A stretch of 64,000 bases of DNA from Oceanobacillus sojae (GTDB lineage: Bacteria > Bacillota > Bacilli > Bacillales > Amphibacillaceae): positions 402,214-466,213 of the forward strand of contig NZ_LT727813.1 in assembly GCF_900162665.1 (NCBI RefSeq), read 5' to 3'. The notes beneath the pieces are model-generated. The model did no database searches, was not told where the DNA came from, and was given only the letters and a program-made list of their open reading frames with translations. Both the position numbers and the translations under genes were made by a program. Numbering within the stretch: the first letter of the stretch is position 1; the number at the start of each line of letters is the position of its first letter. Shown here piece after piece: positions 7,989 to 17,725 of this stretch.

Positions 7989-8829
7989 CCTCTTCACCAA
8001 CAGTTACTTCATTCTTTTCATAGGAAATCCAGTCACTGAAGCTCCCTGGATACAGCTTCACATTTGTAAATCCGGCACTATCCAGCGCAAGAATATTCGG
8101 ACATGCCGAAACACCTGACCCGCAGGAAACAATAATTTCCTCATCCTTATTCAATTGAGAAAAATGCTCCTTCAGCTGCTTCTCATTTTTCCAGGTGCCA
8201 TCTTCTTTTAAAACACCCTTCCAAAAATAGTTCACTGCTCCTGGAATATGACCGGCGCGGGAATACATCGGTTCCTCATCTCCTAAGTATCTGGCGCTTG
8301 CCCTCGAATCAATAATTGTTGTTGCCGGCGAGGCAAGCTTTTCCTTTACTTCTTCCATATCAACATAGCGATTTTCCTTCTCATTTCTTTGGAAGGTTTT
8401 AGGCTGCAGATTGGGAACCTCTGTGGTAAGTTCTCCCCCCTCTTCTACCCAGCGGTCTAAGCCGCCGTCCAGAATATACACCTTCTCATGTCCTAAGTAG
8501 TCAAGCAGCCACCAAAAACGTGGAGCAAACATATCGTTTCCCTGGTCATATACCACAACCGTTGTATCGTTTGAGATACCTAGTTTTCCAAGTTTATGAG
8601 CAAACAGCTCCCATTCGGGTAAAGGGTGATTTCCTCCATGCTTCCCCGCCTTGCCAGACAAATCTCTATTTAGATCCATATAGACAGCACCGGGTAAATG
8701 ACCTCGTAAATAGGCCTTCCGTCCAGCATCATCATCCATTAAATCAAACCGTACATCAACAATGACAATATTATTTTGTGTTAAGCGATGCTTCAATCTT
8801 TCTACGCTAATGATGTTTTTCAAAATCAT
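7981..8829 (-). CDS. Sulfurtransferase with two rhodanese domains
   Basis: About 282 aa in two rhodanese domains, residues about 5-135 and 160-275. The C-terminal domain carries the catalytic cysteine in VSCGSGVSAC; the CGSGV loop is characteristic of 3-mercaptopyruvate sulfurtransferases more than thiosulfate sulfurtransferases. The start is uncertain. The ATG at 8829 lies only 2 nt after GGGAGG, while the TTG at 8823 (Met-Ile-Leu) has ideal 8-nt spacing; an ATG 10 codons further upstream lacks an RBS. It is cotranscribed with tag. Confidence 0.9.
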   Translation of the reverse strand: MILKNIISVERLKHRLTQNNIVIVDVRFDLMDDDAGRKAYLRGHLPGAVYMDLNRDLSGKAGKHGGNHPLPEWELFAHKLGKLGISNDTTVVVYDQGNDMFAPRFWWLLDYLGHEKVYILDGGLDRWVEEGGELTTEVPNLQPKTFQRNEKENRYVDMEEVKEKLASPATTIIDSRASARYLGDEEPMYSRAGHIPGAVNYFWKGVLKEDGTWKNEKQLKEHFSQLNKDEEIIVSCGSGVSACPNILALDSAGFTNVKLYPGSFSDWISYEKNEVTVGEEDE

Positions 8830-9107
8830 ACCCTCCCAAATTCTATTTTTACTAATCATATCATTTCTTGTTTATTTTAACAGAAATAATATAAGTTCAG
8901 TTATATGTCAGCTGTTATTGAATATATGCTATATTTGAGATAATTTAATTATAAGAGGATTTTTTTCAATGATTGAAAAATACTCTAATACGGATTTTTA
9001 TTTACACTATGGTAAACTATACAAAGAAACGTGGAATGAGCATTGCATTCATTTTCACGTCAAAACAACTTTAACGAAATAAAATTTACTTAGAAGGGGT
9101 CTTTTTA

Positions 9108-10337
9108 ATGAAGGAAAAACTAATCAAACGTCTGGAAACTTATGCAAAAATAGATACCCAATCAGACATGAACTCGGAAACAACACCTTCTACACCGGGA
9201 CAATGGGATTTAATTAAGCTGTTGGAAAATGAACTGAAGGAGGTTGGATTGGAAGAGGTATCCTATGATGAGAATGGTTATTTAATGGCTACGCTTCCGG
9301 CTAACACAGATAAGGATATTCCGGCAATCGGATTCCTGGCGCATGTAGATACTGCAACAGACTTTACTGGAAAGAATGTATCGCCAAAAGTTATCAATTA
9401 TGAAGGCGGAGATATTGTATTGAATGAGGATTTACAAGTAATTCTTTCTCCGGAAAAATTTCCAGAGCTTTCAAATTATCAAGGTCATCAGCTGATGGTT
9501 ACGGACGGAACAACTTTGCTTGGAGCTGATGACAAGGCGGGTATTGCTGAAATTATGACTGCAGTGGAATACTTGATAAATCATCCGGAAATCGAGCATG
9601 GAAAAATTCGTGTTGCTTTTACACCAGATGAAGAAATCGGCCGCGGTCCGCATAAATTTGATGTAGAACGCTTTGGCTGTGACTATGCCTATACCGTAGA
9701 CGGCGGACCATTAGGCGAGCTGCAGTTTGAAAGCTTTAACGCGGCAGCTGCCAGAGTAACTTTTTATGGAAATAGTGTACACCCGGGAACAGCAAAAAAT
9801 AAAATGGTAAACGCCGGCAAAATGGCTGCACAATTTATTTGCAAATTTCCTGATGAAGAATCTCCAGAGCATACAGAAGAATACGAAGGCTTCTATCACC
9901 TGATTTCTGTAGAAGGAGATGTGGAAAAAACAACTGTATACTATATCATCCGGGACCATGACCGGGAAAAATTTGAAGCCCGCAAAAATACACTTACACA
10001 GTATGTTGAGGAAGTAAGGAGCGTATATGGCGAGGATGCTGTTCAATTAGAAATGAATGATCAGTATTACAATATGCGGGAAAAAATCGAGCCTGTAAAG
10101 CATATTGTGGATATTGCTGAACAAGCTATTAAAAATCTTGATATTAAGCCAGTTATCCAGCCTGTCCGCGGAGGTACAGACGGATCACAAATTTCCTTTA
10201 TGGGATTGCCGACACCGAATTTATTTACGGGCGGCGAGAATTTCCATGGCAAGTTTGAGTACATTTCTATCGATAATATGGAAAAAGCAGCAAAAGTAAT
10301 TGTGGAAATCAGCCGTTTGTTTGCATCAGCAAAATAA
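9108..10337 (+). CDS. pepT: Peptidase T (tripeptide aminopeptidase)
   Basis: A 409-aa M20 metallopeptidase that removes the N-terminal residue from tripeptides. Metal ligands and catalytic residues are seen as His79 and Asp81 in LAHVDTATD, Asp in LLGADDKAG, the Glu pair in TPDEEIGRG, Asp in [10 protein letters not shown], and the final His in [22 protein letters not shown] precedes the ATG. The gene stands alone with a strong terminator. Confidence 0.96.
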   Translation: MKEKLIKRLETYAKIDTQSDMNSETTPSTPGQWDLIKLLENELKEVGLEEVSYDENGYLMATLPANTDKDIPAIGFLAHVDTATDFTGKNVSPKVINYEGGDIVLNEDLQVILSPEKFPELSNYQGHQLMVTDGTTLLGADDKAGIAEIMTAVEYLINHPEIEHGKIRVAFTPDEEIGRGPHKFDVERFGCDYAYTVDGGPLGELQFESFNAAAARVTFYGNSVHPGTAKNKMVNAGKMAAQFICKFPDEESPEHTEEYEGFYHLISVEGDVEKTTVYYIIRDHDREKFEARKNTLTQYVEEVRSVYGEDAVQLEMNDQYYNMREKIEPVKHIVDIAEQAIKNLDIKPVIQPVRGGTDGSQISFMGLPTPNLFTGGENFHGKFEYISIDNMEKAAKVIVEISRLFASAK

Positions 10338-10358
10338 TATATCCTTTCACTGCCTAAA

Positions 10359-10406
10359 ACAAACCGGATAAAATCAGCCTATTGATTTTATCCGGTTTGT
10401 TTTATA
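10359..10406 (+). terminator. Intrinsic terminator after pepT
   Basis: The 18-bp arms beginning AACAAACCGGATAAAATC pair perfectly with GATTTTATCCGGTTTGTT, and a TTTAT tail follows. Confidence 0.9.
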
Positions 10407-10590
10407 TAAAATTTTATCTCTTTCTGGCTTTCATTCTCTGTTAAAATTACATATACTAAATATAAAATAAAACTTCTATTCACCGGAGGTTTACGAACAC
10501 GCCTACTGGGGTAAATTTATTCCACAAAGCACTGCTGAAAACATAAATTATCAGTTTATAAAACTTTATTTAAAGTAAGGAGATTTCTAA

Positions 10591-11619
10591 ATGCAATTAC
10601 TTAGCTGGATTATCTTCCCGGCCGTCTGCTTAATGCTTATCACCTGTCCATCTCATGAATCCCTTAAAGAAGATACAGATTCGAAAGCTTTTAAACAGCT
10701 TATCACGCAAGCAGAATCATATGTCAAAGAAGAGACAGCTCCTCCTGATGCCTATCTGCAGAAGTTTGACCAGGACGAGAATGTACAGCTGTTAAAAGCG
10801 GCTTTAAACCAAATCGGCTATGATTTAGAGCTATCTGATTTTTACGATGAAGAGCTTACCTGGGCTGTTACAGACTTCCAGATACAGTCTGAAAATGCTT
10901 CTATTTCAGGCATTTATGATGAAGCAACGAAAGAGGAATTATTAGCTTATTTTGAGGAAGATAAAAATATTGAGCCGGGAGAGGGCTTAGCTCATCCTCC
11001 TGAAGAACCTGAAGTAACAGAAGCCGGGACAGAGGTTGTCGGCAATCCATATGATGAATTAGCACTGGTAAACAAAAGCTTTGCACTTCCTGAGGATTAT
11101 ATTCCCGAAGACTTGATGGTGCCAGATGTGCCATTCCCTTTCACAGAGGACTTACCTAAAAAATACATGCGCGAAAATGCAGCACATGCACTTGAAGATT
11201 TATTTGATGCTGCTGAAGATGCCGGGCTGGAGTTATTTGCCCAATCCGGATACCGTTCTTATGACCGGCAAGTTGAGGTATTTTCATCAAATGCATCACA
11301 GCATGGCGAGGATTATGCAAATACCTTCAGTGCACGACCAGGAGAAAGTGAACATCAGACCGGGCTGGCTATGGATGTAACCAGTGCAGAAGTAAATTTA
11401 GACTTAGTAACAGAGTTTGGTGATACAGAGGTCGGTAAATGGCTTGCTGAAAATGCACCGGAGTTTGGTTTTATTATCCGATTCCCTGAAGGCAAGGAAG
11501 ATATCACCGGATATCAATATGAGCCGTGGCATGTTCGTTATGTCGGGGAAAAAACGGCTAAATATGTAACCGAAAAAGGCATTACTTTCGAAGAGTATGT
11601 AGAAAAATTTGATAAATAG
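10591..11619 (+). CDS. D-alanyl-D-alanine carboxypeptidase, VanY/LdcB family
   Basis: A 342-aa exported cell-wall peptidase. An N-terminal hydrophobic signal region ends in LMLITC, an imperfect lipobox (Cys19). Residues about 58-115 look like a peptidoglycan-binding helix module (LLKAALNQIGYD to TKEELL). The VanY catalytic domain starts near residue 185; it has SGYRSYDRQ, the zinc motif SEHQTGLAMDVT and the second zinc motif EPWHVRYVG. It trims D-Ala (or acts as an LD-carboxypeptidase) on peptidoglycan stem peptides outside the cell. RBS AAGGAG is present and the gene is monocistronic. Confidence 0.92.
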   Translation: MQLLSWIIFPAVCLMLITCPSHESLKEDTDSKAFKQLITQAESYVKEETAPPDAYLQKFDQDENVQLLKAALNQIGYDLELSDFYDEELTWAVTDFQIQSENASISGIYDEATKEELLAYFEEDKNIEPGEGLAHPPEEPEVTEAGTEVVGNPYDELALVNKSFALPEDYIPEDLMVPDVPFPFTEDLPKKYMRENAAHALEDLFDAAEDAGLELFAQSGYRSYDRQVEVFSSNASQHGEDYANTFSARPGESEHQTGLAMDVTSAEVNLDLVTEFGDTEVGKWLAENAPEFGFIIRFPEGKEDITGYQYEPWHVRYVGEKTAKYVTEKGITFEEYVEKFDK

Positions 11620-11627
11620 ATTTATGG

Positions 11628-11671
11628 AGAAAACACGCTGGAAATTCTGTACATTCCAGCGTGTTTTCTTA
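11628..11671 (+). terminator. Intrinsic terminator after VanY-family gene
   Basis: The arms GAGAAAACACGCTGGAA and TTCCAGCGTGTTTTCTT form a long hairpin about 10 bp after the stop codon. Confidence 0.9.
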
Positions 11672-11766
11672 TACTGTAAAACTTATACAGAATCTCAACA
11701 GGACATCCCTCCCCGCAGGATATGTTAAAATTGATATTGAAAATTAAATTAAGAAGGGTTGATCAT

Positions 11767-12819
11767 ATGAATAATAATGAGTCTATTAAACTAACCGCTT
11801 TATCCTCCAAAGGTGGATGCGGCTGTAAAATCGGGCCGGCAGATTTACGACAGGTATTACAGTCCCTTTCCCCTGCAACAGATAACCCTAATTTATTAGT
11901 TGGTCTGGGTACCAGCGATGATGCAGGTGTCTATAAATTAAATGATGACACGGCGATTGTTCAGACACTCGACTTTTTCACACCAATTGTAGATGACCCT
12001 TACTCCTTTGGGCAAATTGCTGCTGCCAATGCAATCAGTGATGTCTACGCAATGGGAGGAAAGCCGATTACAGCTTTAAATATTGTCGCTTTTCCAATTG
12101 CTGATTTAGATAAACAGATTCTTTCCCGCATTTTAGAAGGTGCAGACAGCAAGCTGAAAGAAGCTGGCGTAGCCTTGGTCGGCGGCCATTCCATCGATGA
12201 TAAAGAACCCAAATTTGGATTGTCTGTTACCGGAACAATCCATCCTGATAAAATCCGTACAAACAGTGGTGCACAGCCAGGTGATGTTCTTATTTTAACC
12301 AAACCAATCGGTGTAGGCATCTTAACGACTTCTATTAAAAGAGGCCTGGTAAACGAAGCAGAAATAGAGCGCGTAACAAAGGTAATGGCGACATTAAATA
12401 AAACTGCCGCAGAAACGATGGATAACTATGAAATACATGCCTGCACGGATGTTACCGGATTTGGTTTACTTGGACATGCCTCTGAGATGGCAAAAGGAAG
12501 CAATGTCGAAATCGGGATTTCGAATCAGCAGGTACCTGTTTTATCAAGAGTGAAGGAGCTTGCTGAAAATGGTGCAGTTCCTGGTGGTACGAAAAATAAT
12601 TTTAACTATTTACAAAAAGATGTTACCTTTGCAGAGCCATTGGATCAGATCGATCAATGGATACTATGTGATGCGGTAACCTCAGGCGGTTTATTGGCTG
12701 CTGTGAAAGAAGCTGACGCTGAAAGCTTACTTGCAGATCTTCATGATAAAAACATTGAAGCTGCAATTATTGGCAGCGTCGCAGATGGGAACAATGGTCA
12801 TATAACTGTGGAAGAATAA
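11767..12819 (+). CDS. selD: Selenide, water dikinase (selenophosphate synthase)
   Basis: A 350-aa enzyme making selenophosphate from selenide and ATP. The essential selenium-handling residue is a normal cysteine, Cys18 in SSKGGCGCKIGP, with Lys21 nearby. AIRS-family ATP-binding segments (GTSDDAGVY, VQTLDFFTPIVDDP, VGGHSIDD, DVTGFGLLGHASEM) are complete. The ATG at 11767 is chosen because AAGGGTTG lies 7 nt upstream; the frame also runs 15 codons further upstream without a good RBS. It is followed after 23 bp by selU, which defines its use: selenouridine in tRNA. Confidence 0.96.
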   Translation: MNNNESIKLTALSSKGGCGCKIGPADLRQVLQSLSPATDNPNLLVGLGTSDDAGVYKLNDDTAIVQTLDFFTPIVDDPYSFGQIAAANAISDVYAMGGKPITALNIVAFPIADLDKQILSRILEGADSKLKEAGVALVGGHSIDDKEPKFGLSVTGTIHPDKIRTNSGAQPGDVLILTKPIGVGILTTSIKRGLVNEAEIERVTKVMATLNKTAAETMDNYEIHACTDVTGFGLLGHASEMAKGSNVEIGISNQQVPVLSRVKELAENGAVPGGTKNNFNYLQKDVTFAEPLDQIDQWILCDAVTSGGLLAAVKEADAESLLADLHDKNIEAAIIGSVADGNNGHITVEE

Positions 12820-12842
12820 TTCGTTTATTAGGAAGTGAAAGT

Positions 12843-13895
12843 ATGTTTCAGGATATTGAGTTACATGATTTATTAAAGAGAAAAAAGGAAGAACCTATCG
12901 CATTAGTTGATGTACGTTCCCCGCAGGAATTTGCTGAATTCCGTATTCCGGGAAGTATAAACATTCCTGTCTTTAATAATGAAGAACGCGCAGAGGTAGG
13001 CACCATTTATAAACAAATCAGTCCGGAAGCAGCGAAGGAAAAAGGGTTAGAGATTTTTTCTGCAAAGCTGCCACAGTTTATTGCCGAGTTTCAATCACTT
13101 GGAAAAGAAAAGGTTGTCTATTGCTGGCGCGGCGGGATGCGGAGTAAAACTGCTGCCACAGTTGTTGATTTAATGGGACAGAAGGTTTTCAGATTAAGCG
13201 GCGGTATCCGCTCATACAGAAAATGGGTGGTAAACAAATTAGAACAGCAGCAATCTTTCCCAAAAATGTACGTGTTAAATGGATATACGGGATCTGGAAA
13301 AACCATTTTGTTACACCGCTTAAAACAGCTGGGCTACCCTGTCCTTGATTTAGAAGGGATGGCAAATCACCGTGGATCTATATTTGGCCAAATCGGATTG
13401 GATCCGAATAATCAAAAAACCTTTGAATCTTTATTGGTTCAAGAACTGGAACGCTATAATCATGCTCCATTTATTCTGCTGGAAGGAGAAAGTAAACGTA
13501 TCGGCAAGGCAACACTGCCTCTCTTTTTACATGAAGAAAAAGAAGCAAGTGTGCAGTTGTTTATCCATTTGCCTTTGGAAAAAAGAATTAAAAATATATT
13601 GCACGAATACAATCCGGAAGAACATCAGATGCAAGTAATAGAAGCTTTTCAAAGAATTCAAAAGCATATTCACACACCTGCAGCTAAACAAATTGCTGAT
13701 GACATAGAGCATGGAAATTTCTCCTCCGCTGTAGCACTTTTACTGGAGTATTATTACGACCCAAGATATGAGCATACGCTCCATCACTATCCGGCAGACA
13801 AACAAATTCATATCCATGCCGATGATCTTGATGAAGCTTTGAACGCAGTTGTCAGCTTTATCAAGCAAGAAGAAAATATAAATATGAAGCTGTAA
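12843..13895 (+). CDS. selU: tRNA 2-selenouridine synthase
   Basis: A 350-aa protein (also called MnmH/YbbB) that replaces sulfur with selenium in the wobble 2-thiouridine of some tRNAs, using geranylated tRNA as an intermediate. The N-terminal rhodanese domain (1-130) has catalytic Cys94 in VVYCWRGGMRSKT. The C-terminal P-loop domain begins with NGYTGSGKT (about 146-154). It is cotranscribed with selD. The pair needs no selA/selB, and none is in this window. Confidence 0.95.
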   Translation: MFQDIELHDLLKRKKEEPIALVDVRSPQEFAEFRIPGSINIPVFNNEERAEVGTIYKQISPEAAKEKGLEIFSAKLPQFIAEFQSLGKEKVVYCWRGGMRSKTAATVVDLMGQKVFRLSGGIRSYRKWVVNKLEQQQSFPKMYVLNGYTGSGKTILLHRLKQLGYPVLDLEGMANHRGSIFGQIGLDPNNQKTFESLLVQELERYNHAPFILLEGESKRIGKATLPLFLHEEKEASVQLFIHLPLEKRIKNILHEYNPEEHQMQVIEAFQRIQKHIHTPAAKQIADDIEHGNFSSAVALLLEYYYDPRYEHTLHHYPADKQIHIHADDLDEALNAVVSFIKQEENINMKL

Positions 13896-13905
13896 TCAGC
13901 TGTTT

Positions 13906-13950
13906 TATAAGCTCCCATCCCTTTGATAATAGGGATGGGAGCTTATTTTA
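13906..13950 (+). terminator. Intrinsic terminator after selU
   Basis: The 16-bp arms ATAAGCTCCCATCCCT and AGGGATGGGAGCTTAT flank an 8-nt loop, with T-rich tails on both sides. It can also serve the converging YxjI-like gene. Confidence 0.92.
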
Positions 13951-13972
13951 TATATGGAACTGAAACTGCAAA

Positions 13973-14476
13973 TTAATTCGTAAATGTTGTTGCTGAAGCA
14001 GCCCCATTCTCATCAGCCTTTACACAATCAATGGCGACAACAAGTGCAATAATGGTTGTTTCCATATCTTCATTCACTACTTGCACCTTGTAGCTGTCTC
14101 CCCAGGTAAACCACTCCTTGCTCACTTCTCCAACGAGTTCACCATGCTGGTATACCTGAAAGCGCATATCCCACCAGTTGCCACGCACCCCAATACCTGC
14201 CGCATCAATTGAATAGCGCGCTTTAAAGAAAGAAAATCCCTTCTTAATTGCTAATACTTCCCGCCCGTTTACCTCCACAAAAAACTTCGGTAAAAAGCTG
14301 ATTGTTTTTTTCGTAATCAGCGCTACTTCCTCTCCGCTTGCATTCTTAATAGAGAACGTCTTCGGAATTCGCATAAAGCTGCCTGCCACATAGTAAACGT
14401 CTTTTTCCTGCTGGTCCTTCACTGTGAACTTTTCATTTAAGCTGAATACCTTTTGTTTTATATATAGTTGTTTCAT
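13973..14476 (-). CDS. LURP-one-related/YxjI-like protein
   Basis: A 167-aa all-beta protein of the LURP-one-related (Tubby C-terminal-like, DUF567) family, close to B. subtilis YxjI. Typical features are the start LYIKQKVFSLNEKFTVKD, the YYVAGSFMRIPKTFSI strand pair and the EWFTWGDSYKVQV region. There is no signal peptide or membrane segment. The biochemical role is unknown. RBS AAAGGAGG lies 6 nt before the ATG. Confidence 0.85.
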   Translation of the reverse strand: MKQLYIKQKVFSLNEKFTVKDQQEKDVYYVAGSFMRIPKTFSIKNASGEEVALITKKTISFLPKFFVEVNGREVLAIKKGFSFFKARYSIDAAGIGVRGNWWDMRFQVYQHGELVGEVSKEWFTWGDSYKVQVVNEDMETTIIALVVAIDCVKADENGAASATTFTN

Positions 14477-14877
14477 GCTTTTCCTCCTTTGATATACTGC
14501 TTCTATTTACATTTAAATGCTCTTGTCTTATATCCTGATTCAAGTGAAGAAGGTATTATCTAATACTAAAATTCTCCCAATAAGGTTTCATTCTTATAGT
14601 AATTTTATCAAATTATACTTCCTGACTGGACTTTAAAAAACTAGTGCTCTTCTTTTTTCGAAGAGATGAGCTCGGGCCCATGGAAGAGTAGTGTATTTCT
14701 GGGGCCTAAGGTTACTCACCCCATGAAAAACATTGCAGCGGCTGACTTCAGCATTTTTATATACTTCTTATCTTAAAAAAACGTAACTACTGTACACAGC
14801 CCAAAGTCCATATTGTGCATAAAAAGTTATTTTCTGAACAAATTAGGAATAGTCAAAACAACGAGGTGTCCGATGCT
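14477..14877. other. Intergenic region before germinant receptor operon
   Basis: The 400 bp between divergent genes hold no supported gene. A small hairpin (CTCTTC/GAAGAG, about 14647-14666) and a GGGG...CCCC pair around 14701-14722 are visible. The sporulation-specific sigma-G promoter expected for the operon could not be placed with confidence. Confidence 0.5.
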
Positions 14878-16491
14878 ATGTCTTATCGTAAATTTCTAAA
14901 AAAAATGAAGCCTAAAGAACAAAGGGAAGATTTTAAAAAAGGGGAACCAAAAAGCATTGGCACTTCGATTACCGAAAATCTGAATATCATCAAACAAAAA
15001 ACCGGAAATAGTCCAGATATCATTATCCGCATGCTTACTTTTAGTCATGATCCCGGGGTGTCTACTGCTATCGTTCATGTAGACGGGCTGGTAGACAATC
15101 CCACAATCAATGAATTTCTGGTGCAATCTATGGAGGATAGCGTTCAAGAAAAACTGGAGGAAAAGGATCTTTTCAAGGTTTTTTCTGAAAAAGTTGTTGC
15201 CGTCAGCAGCTTGGAAACACTGAAAGATTGGGATTCCTTGTTTCTAGCTTTGCTTTCCGGGGATACCGTTATCCTCGCAGATGGAAAAAATGAAGCACTG
15301 ATTGCCAGTACCCGAGGCGGAGAAAGGCGTCTCGTTGAACAGTCTGATTCAGAAATAACGTTACGCGGGTCCAAAGAAGGGTTTACGGAGTCCATTAACA
15401 CCAATACTGCGCTTGTACGCCGGATTATTAAAAACCCGAATTTATGGGTAGAATCCATGAACCTCGGAAAGCAGACGAACACGGATCTGTCGATTATGTA
15501 TATCAATGGGATAGTTGATCCTGATACGGTGAAAGAAGTCCGCCAGCGCTTGGGACGGGTAGATCTCGATGCCATCCTTGATTCAGGTTATATTGAACAG
15601 GTAATTGAGGATGAGAGCTCCGGATTGTTTCCAACAGTTACTCATACAGAAAGACCTGATGCTGTTGCCGGTAATCTTTTAGAAGGCAGGGTCGCCATTT
15701 TCGTCAGCGGAACTCCTCATGTGCTGGTTGTTCCTGCTGTCATGATTCAATTTTTTCAAACACCGGAAGACTATTACGTGCGCTTTCCGATTAGTACCCT
15801 GATTCGGATGCTGCGCGTTTTCATGTTTTTGATTTCGTTGATTGGTCCTGCTTTTTATGTAGCAGCTACCACCTTTCATCAGGAAATGATTCCAACAGAC
15901 CTGCTCGTTATTATTGCTTCACAGACGGAATCCGTACCTTTTCCTGCGATTGTAGAAGCCCTGATCATGGAAGTCACTTTTGAGATTTTGCGGGAGGCCG
16001 GTTTAAGGATGCCGAACAAAATCAGTGCGACCATCTCGATTGTCGGAGCACTTGTCATTGGACAAGGGGTCATCCAGGCCGGAATCGTCTCTCCGGCCAT
16101 GGTTATTGTCGTGGCAACTACAGCGATTGCCAGTCTGGCTACTCCAAATTATGATATCGCTATTTCTGCCCGTTTGCTGCGTTTTGCTTTTATGCTGAGT
16201 GCCGCAATTGCTGGATTTTATGGCATCATCCTCGGCTTGATTATGCTGATTGTCCATCTCACCAGCTTGCGCTCATTTGGGGTTCCTTACCTGGCCCCAT
16301 TTGCACCATTGGAATTGAAAAGTTTAAAGGATACTATTATTCGCGGTCCGATCTGGTCATTCAATGAAAGACCAGAATCCCTTCATCCACAAAACCCTGT
16401 TCGCCAGGGTAAGCATCAAAAACCCTTGCCGCCATTAAAACGGAGAATGGTCAGAGCGGACACGAAAGAAGGAGATAAAAATGAATCGTAA
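14878..16491 (+). CDS. Spore germination receptor A subunit (GerA/GerKA family)
   Basis: About 537 aa. The hydrophilic N-terminal domain (about 1-300) includes SIMYINGIVDPDTVKEVRQR and GLFPTVTHTERPD, as in GerA A-subunits. It is followed by membrane helices from about residue 320 (MLRVFMFLISLIGPAFYVA) to 485, with the conserved TESVPFPAIVEALIMEVTFE segment. The ATG at 14878 is chosen because GAGGTG lies 9 nt upstream; a GTG at 14815 is in frame but has no RBS. It sits in the spore inner membrane and works with the B and C subunits to sense germinants. It overlaps the next gene by 11 bp. Confidence 0.94.
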   Translation: MSYRKFLKKMKPKEQREDFKKGEPKSIGTSITENLNIIKQKTGNSPDIIIRMLTFSHDPGVSTAIVHVDGLVDNPTINEFLVQSMEDSVQEKLEEKDLFKVFSEKVVAVSSLETLKDWDSLFLALLSGDTVILADGKNEALIASTRGGERRLVEQSDSEITLRGSKEGFTESINTNTALVRRIIKNPNLWVESMNLGKQTNTDLSIMYINGIVDPDTVKEVRQRLGRVDLDAILDSGYIEQVIEDESSGLFPTVTHTERPDAVAGNLLEGRVAIFVSGTPHVLVVPAVMIQFFQTPEDYYVRFPISTLIRMLRVFMFLISLIGPAFYVAATTFHQEMIPTDLLVIIASQTESVPFPAIVEALIMEVTFEILREAGLRMPNKISATISIVGALVIGQGVIQAGIVSPAMVIVVATTAIASLATPNYDIAISARLLRFAFMLSAAIAGFYGIILGLIMLIVHLTSLRSFGVPYLAPFAPLELKSLKDTIIRGPIWSFNERPESLHPQNPVRQGKHQKPLPPLKRRMVRADTKEGDKNES

Positions 16492-17707
16492 ATGGATAAT
16501 CCCTTTTTTCATGGCAATCTATCTCCCTCTGCTTTCAGGATGCTGGAGCAGCCACGAATTAAAAGATTTAGCTATCGTTTCGGCTTATGCGCTGGATAAA
16601 AATGAAGACGGCACATATGTTGGTACGTTTCAGCTGATCAATCCGATGAATGTGCCGGGAGCGCTTCAAGGAGGAGCATCCGGACAAAATCCAAGTATTG
16701 CTACTTATACAGCAACAGGAGGAAATCCGCTGGAAGTATCTGATAATGCATCCACAAAGGTTTCGAGAGACCTCTATTTTGCACATACCAGCCTGTTGGT
16801 TATCAGTGAAGAGCTTGCCAGAGAAGAAGGACTAGCCACTATTTTAGATGCGATGGAGCGCGGTCTTGAATTCCGGACTACGACGAAGATAGTGATTAGC
16901 CGGGATATGAAAGCAGGCGATTTCGTTCAGGTTTTAACAGCGATTGATCAGGTCCCGGCTGAAAAAGCAATTAAGTCCTTAGAATTCACGGAGAAACTGT
17001 ATGGAGAAAATGTAGCTACTGATCTGCAGAAATTTATCAAGGCTGCTGTTTTAAAAGGGAAAGAGCCACTGGTCAGCGGCTTTACTGTAGAGGGGGATAT
17101 TGAGAAAGCGAAAACCATGGAACAGCTTCAATCATCGGAGGGAGAAGCGACAATAGAAGTAAACGGTATTGGTGTATTTAAAGAAGGGAAGCTGATGAAC
17201 TGGATTGAGGGCGATAAGAACGAAGGAACACTGTGGGTATTAGATCAAATTCAGCAGGCTCCAGTAAATATTGATTGGGATGACAAAAAAGCAGCTATCT
17301 CCTATAAAGTAGTACGCCAAAAAACAAATGTAGAGGCACAAACAAAGGATGAGAAACCAGTAATTTCAGTACACATCCGTGCAGAAGGAGACCTTCGCGT
17401 GATAGAGGTGCCGGTCAATGTAACTGATCCGCATGTAATATTCCGGATTGAGCAAGCATTGCAGCAGAAAATTAAGGATGAAGCAGAAGCAGCAATCCAT
17501 GAAGCACAGAAAACGAAAACCGATATCTTTGGTTTTGGAGAAAAGCTGCATCAATCCGATCCTGACAGCTGGAAGAAACTTGAACCAAAATGGCAGGATG
17601 TTTATTTTCCCGCATTGGATGTCGATGTGACGGTGGAAGCCTTTATTCGCCGTACAGGAATGAGAAACAACCCGTATCTTTTTAATTTGAACAAGAAAAG
17701 CGATTAG
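16481..17707 (+). CDS. Spore germination lipoprotein C subunit (Ger(x)C family)
   Basis: 408 aa with a lipoprotein signal peptide; lipobox LSGC places the lipidated Cys at residue 22, followed by the family hallmark CWSSHELKDLAIV. The long extracytoplasmic part matches the three-domain GerBC/GerKC fold, ending ALDVDVTVEAFIRRTGM. It is the C component of the germinant receptor on the outer face of the spore inner membrane. It is translationally coupled to the A subunit. Confidence 0.94.
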   Translation: MNRKWIIPFFMAIYLPLLSGCWSSHELKDLAIVSAYALDKNEDGTYVGTFQLINPMNVPGALQGGASGQNPSIATYTATGGNPLEVSDNASTKVSRDLYFAHTSLLVISEELAREEGLATILDAMERGLEFRTTTKIVISRDMKAGDFVQVLTAIDQVPAEKAIKSLEFTEKLYGENVATDLQKFIKAAVLKGKEPLVSGFTVEGDIEKAKTMEQLQSSEGEATIEVNGIGVFKEGKLMNWIEGDKNEGTLWVLDQIQQAPVNIDWDDKKAAISYKVVRQKTNVEAQTKDEKPVISVHIRAEGDLRVIEVPVNVTDPHVIFRIEQALQQKIKDEAEAAIHEAQKTKTDIFGFGEKLHQSDPDSWKKLEPKWQDVYFPALDVDVTVEAFIRRTGMRNNPYLFNLNKKSD

Positions 17708-17725
17708 GAAGGAGGGGATTTATTT

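Noticed and set aside
14668-14683. GAGCTCGGGCCCATGG resembles a cloning polylinker (SacI-ApaI-NcoI sites).
   Set aside because: Flanking DNA is native-looking AT-rich sequence with no vector features; overlapping restriction sites can arise by chance.
15144-15575. Long minus-strand ORF of 143 codons inside the germinant receptor A gene.
   Set aside because: It is antisense to a well-supported gene, has no RBS and no recognisable protein pattern.
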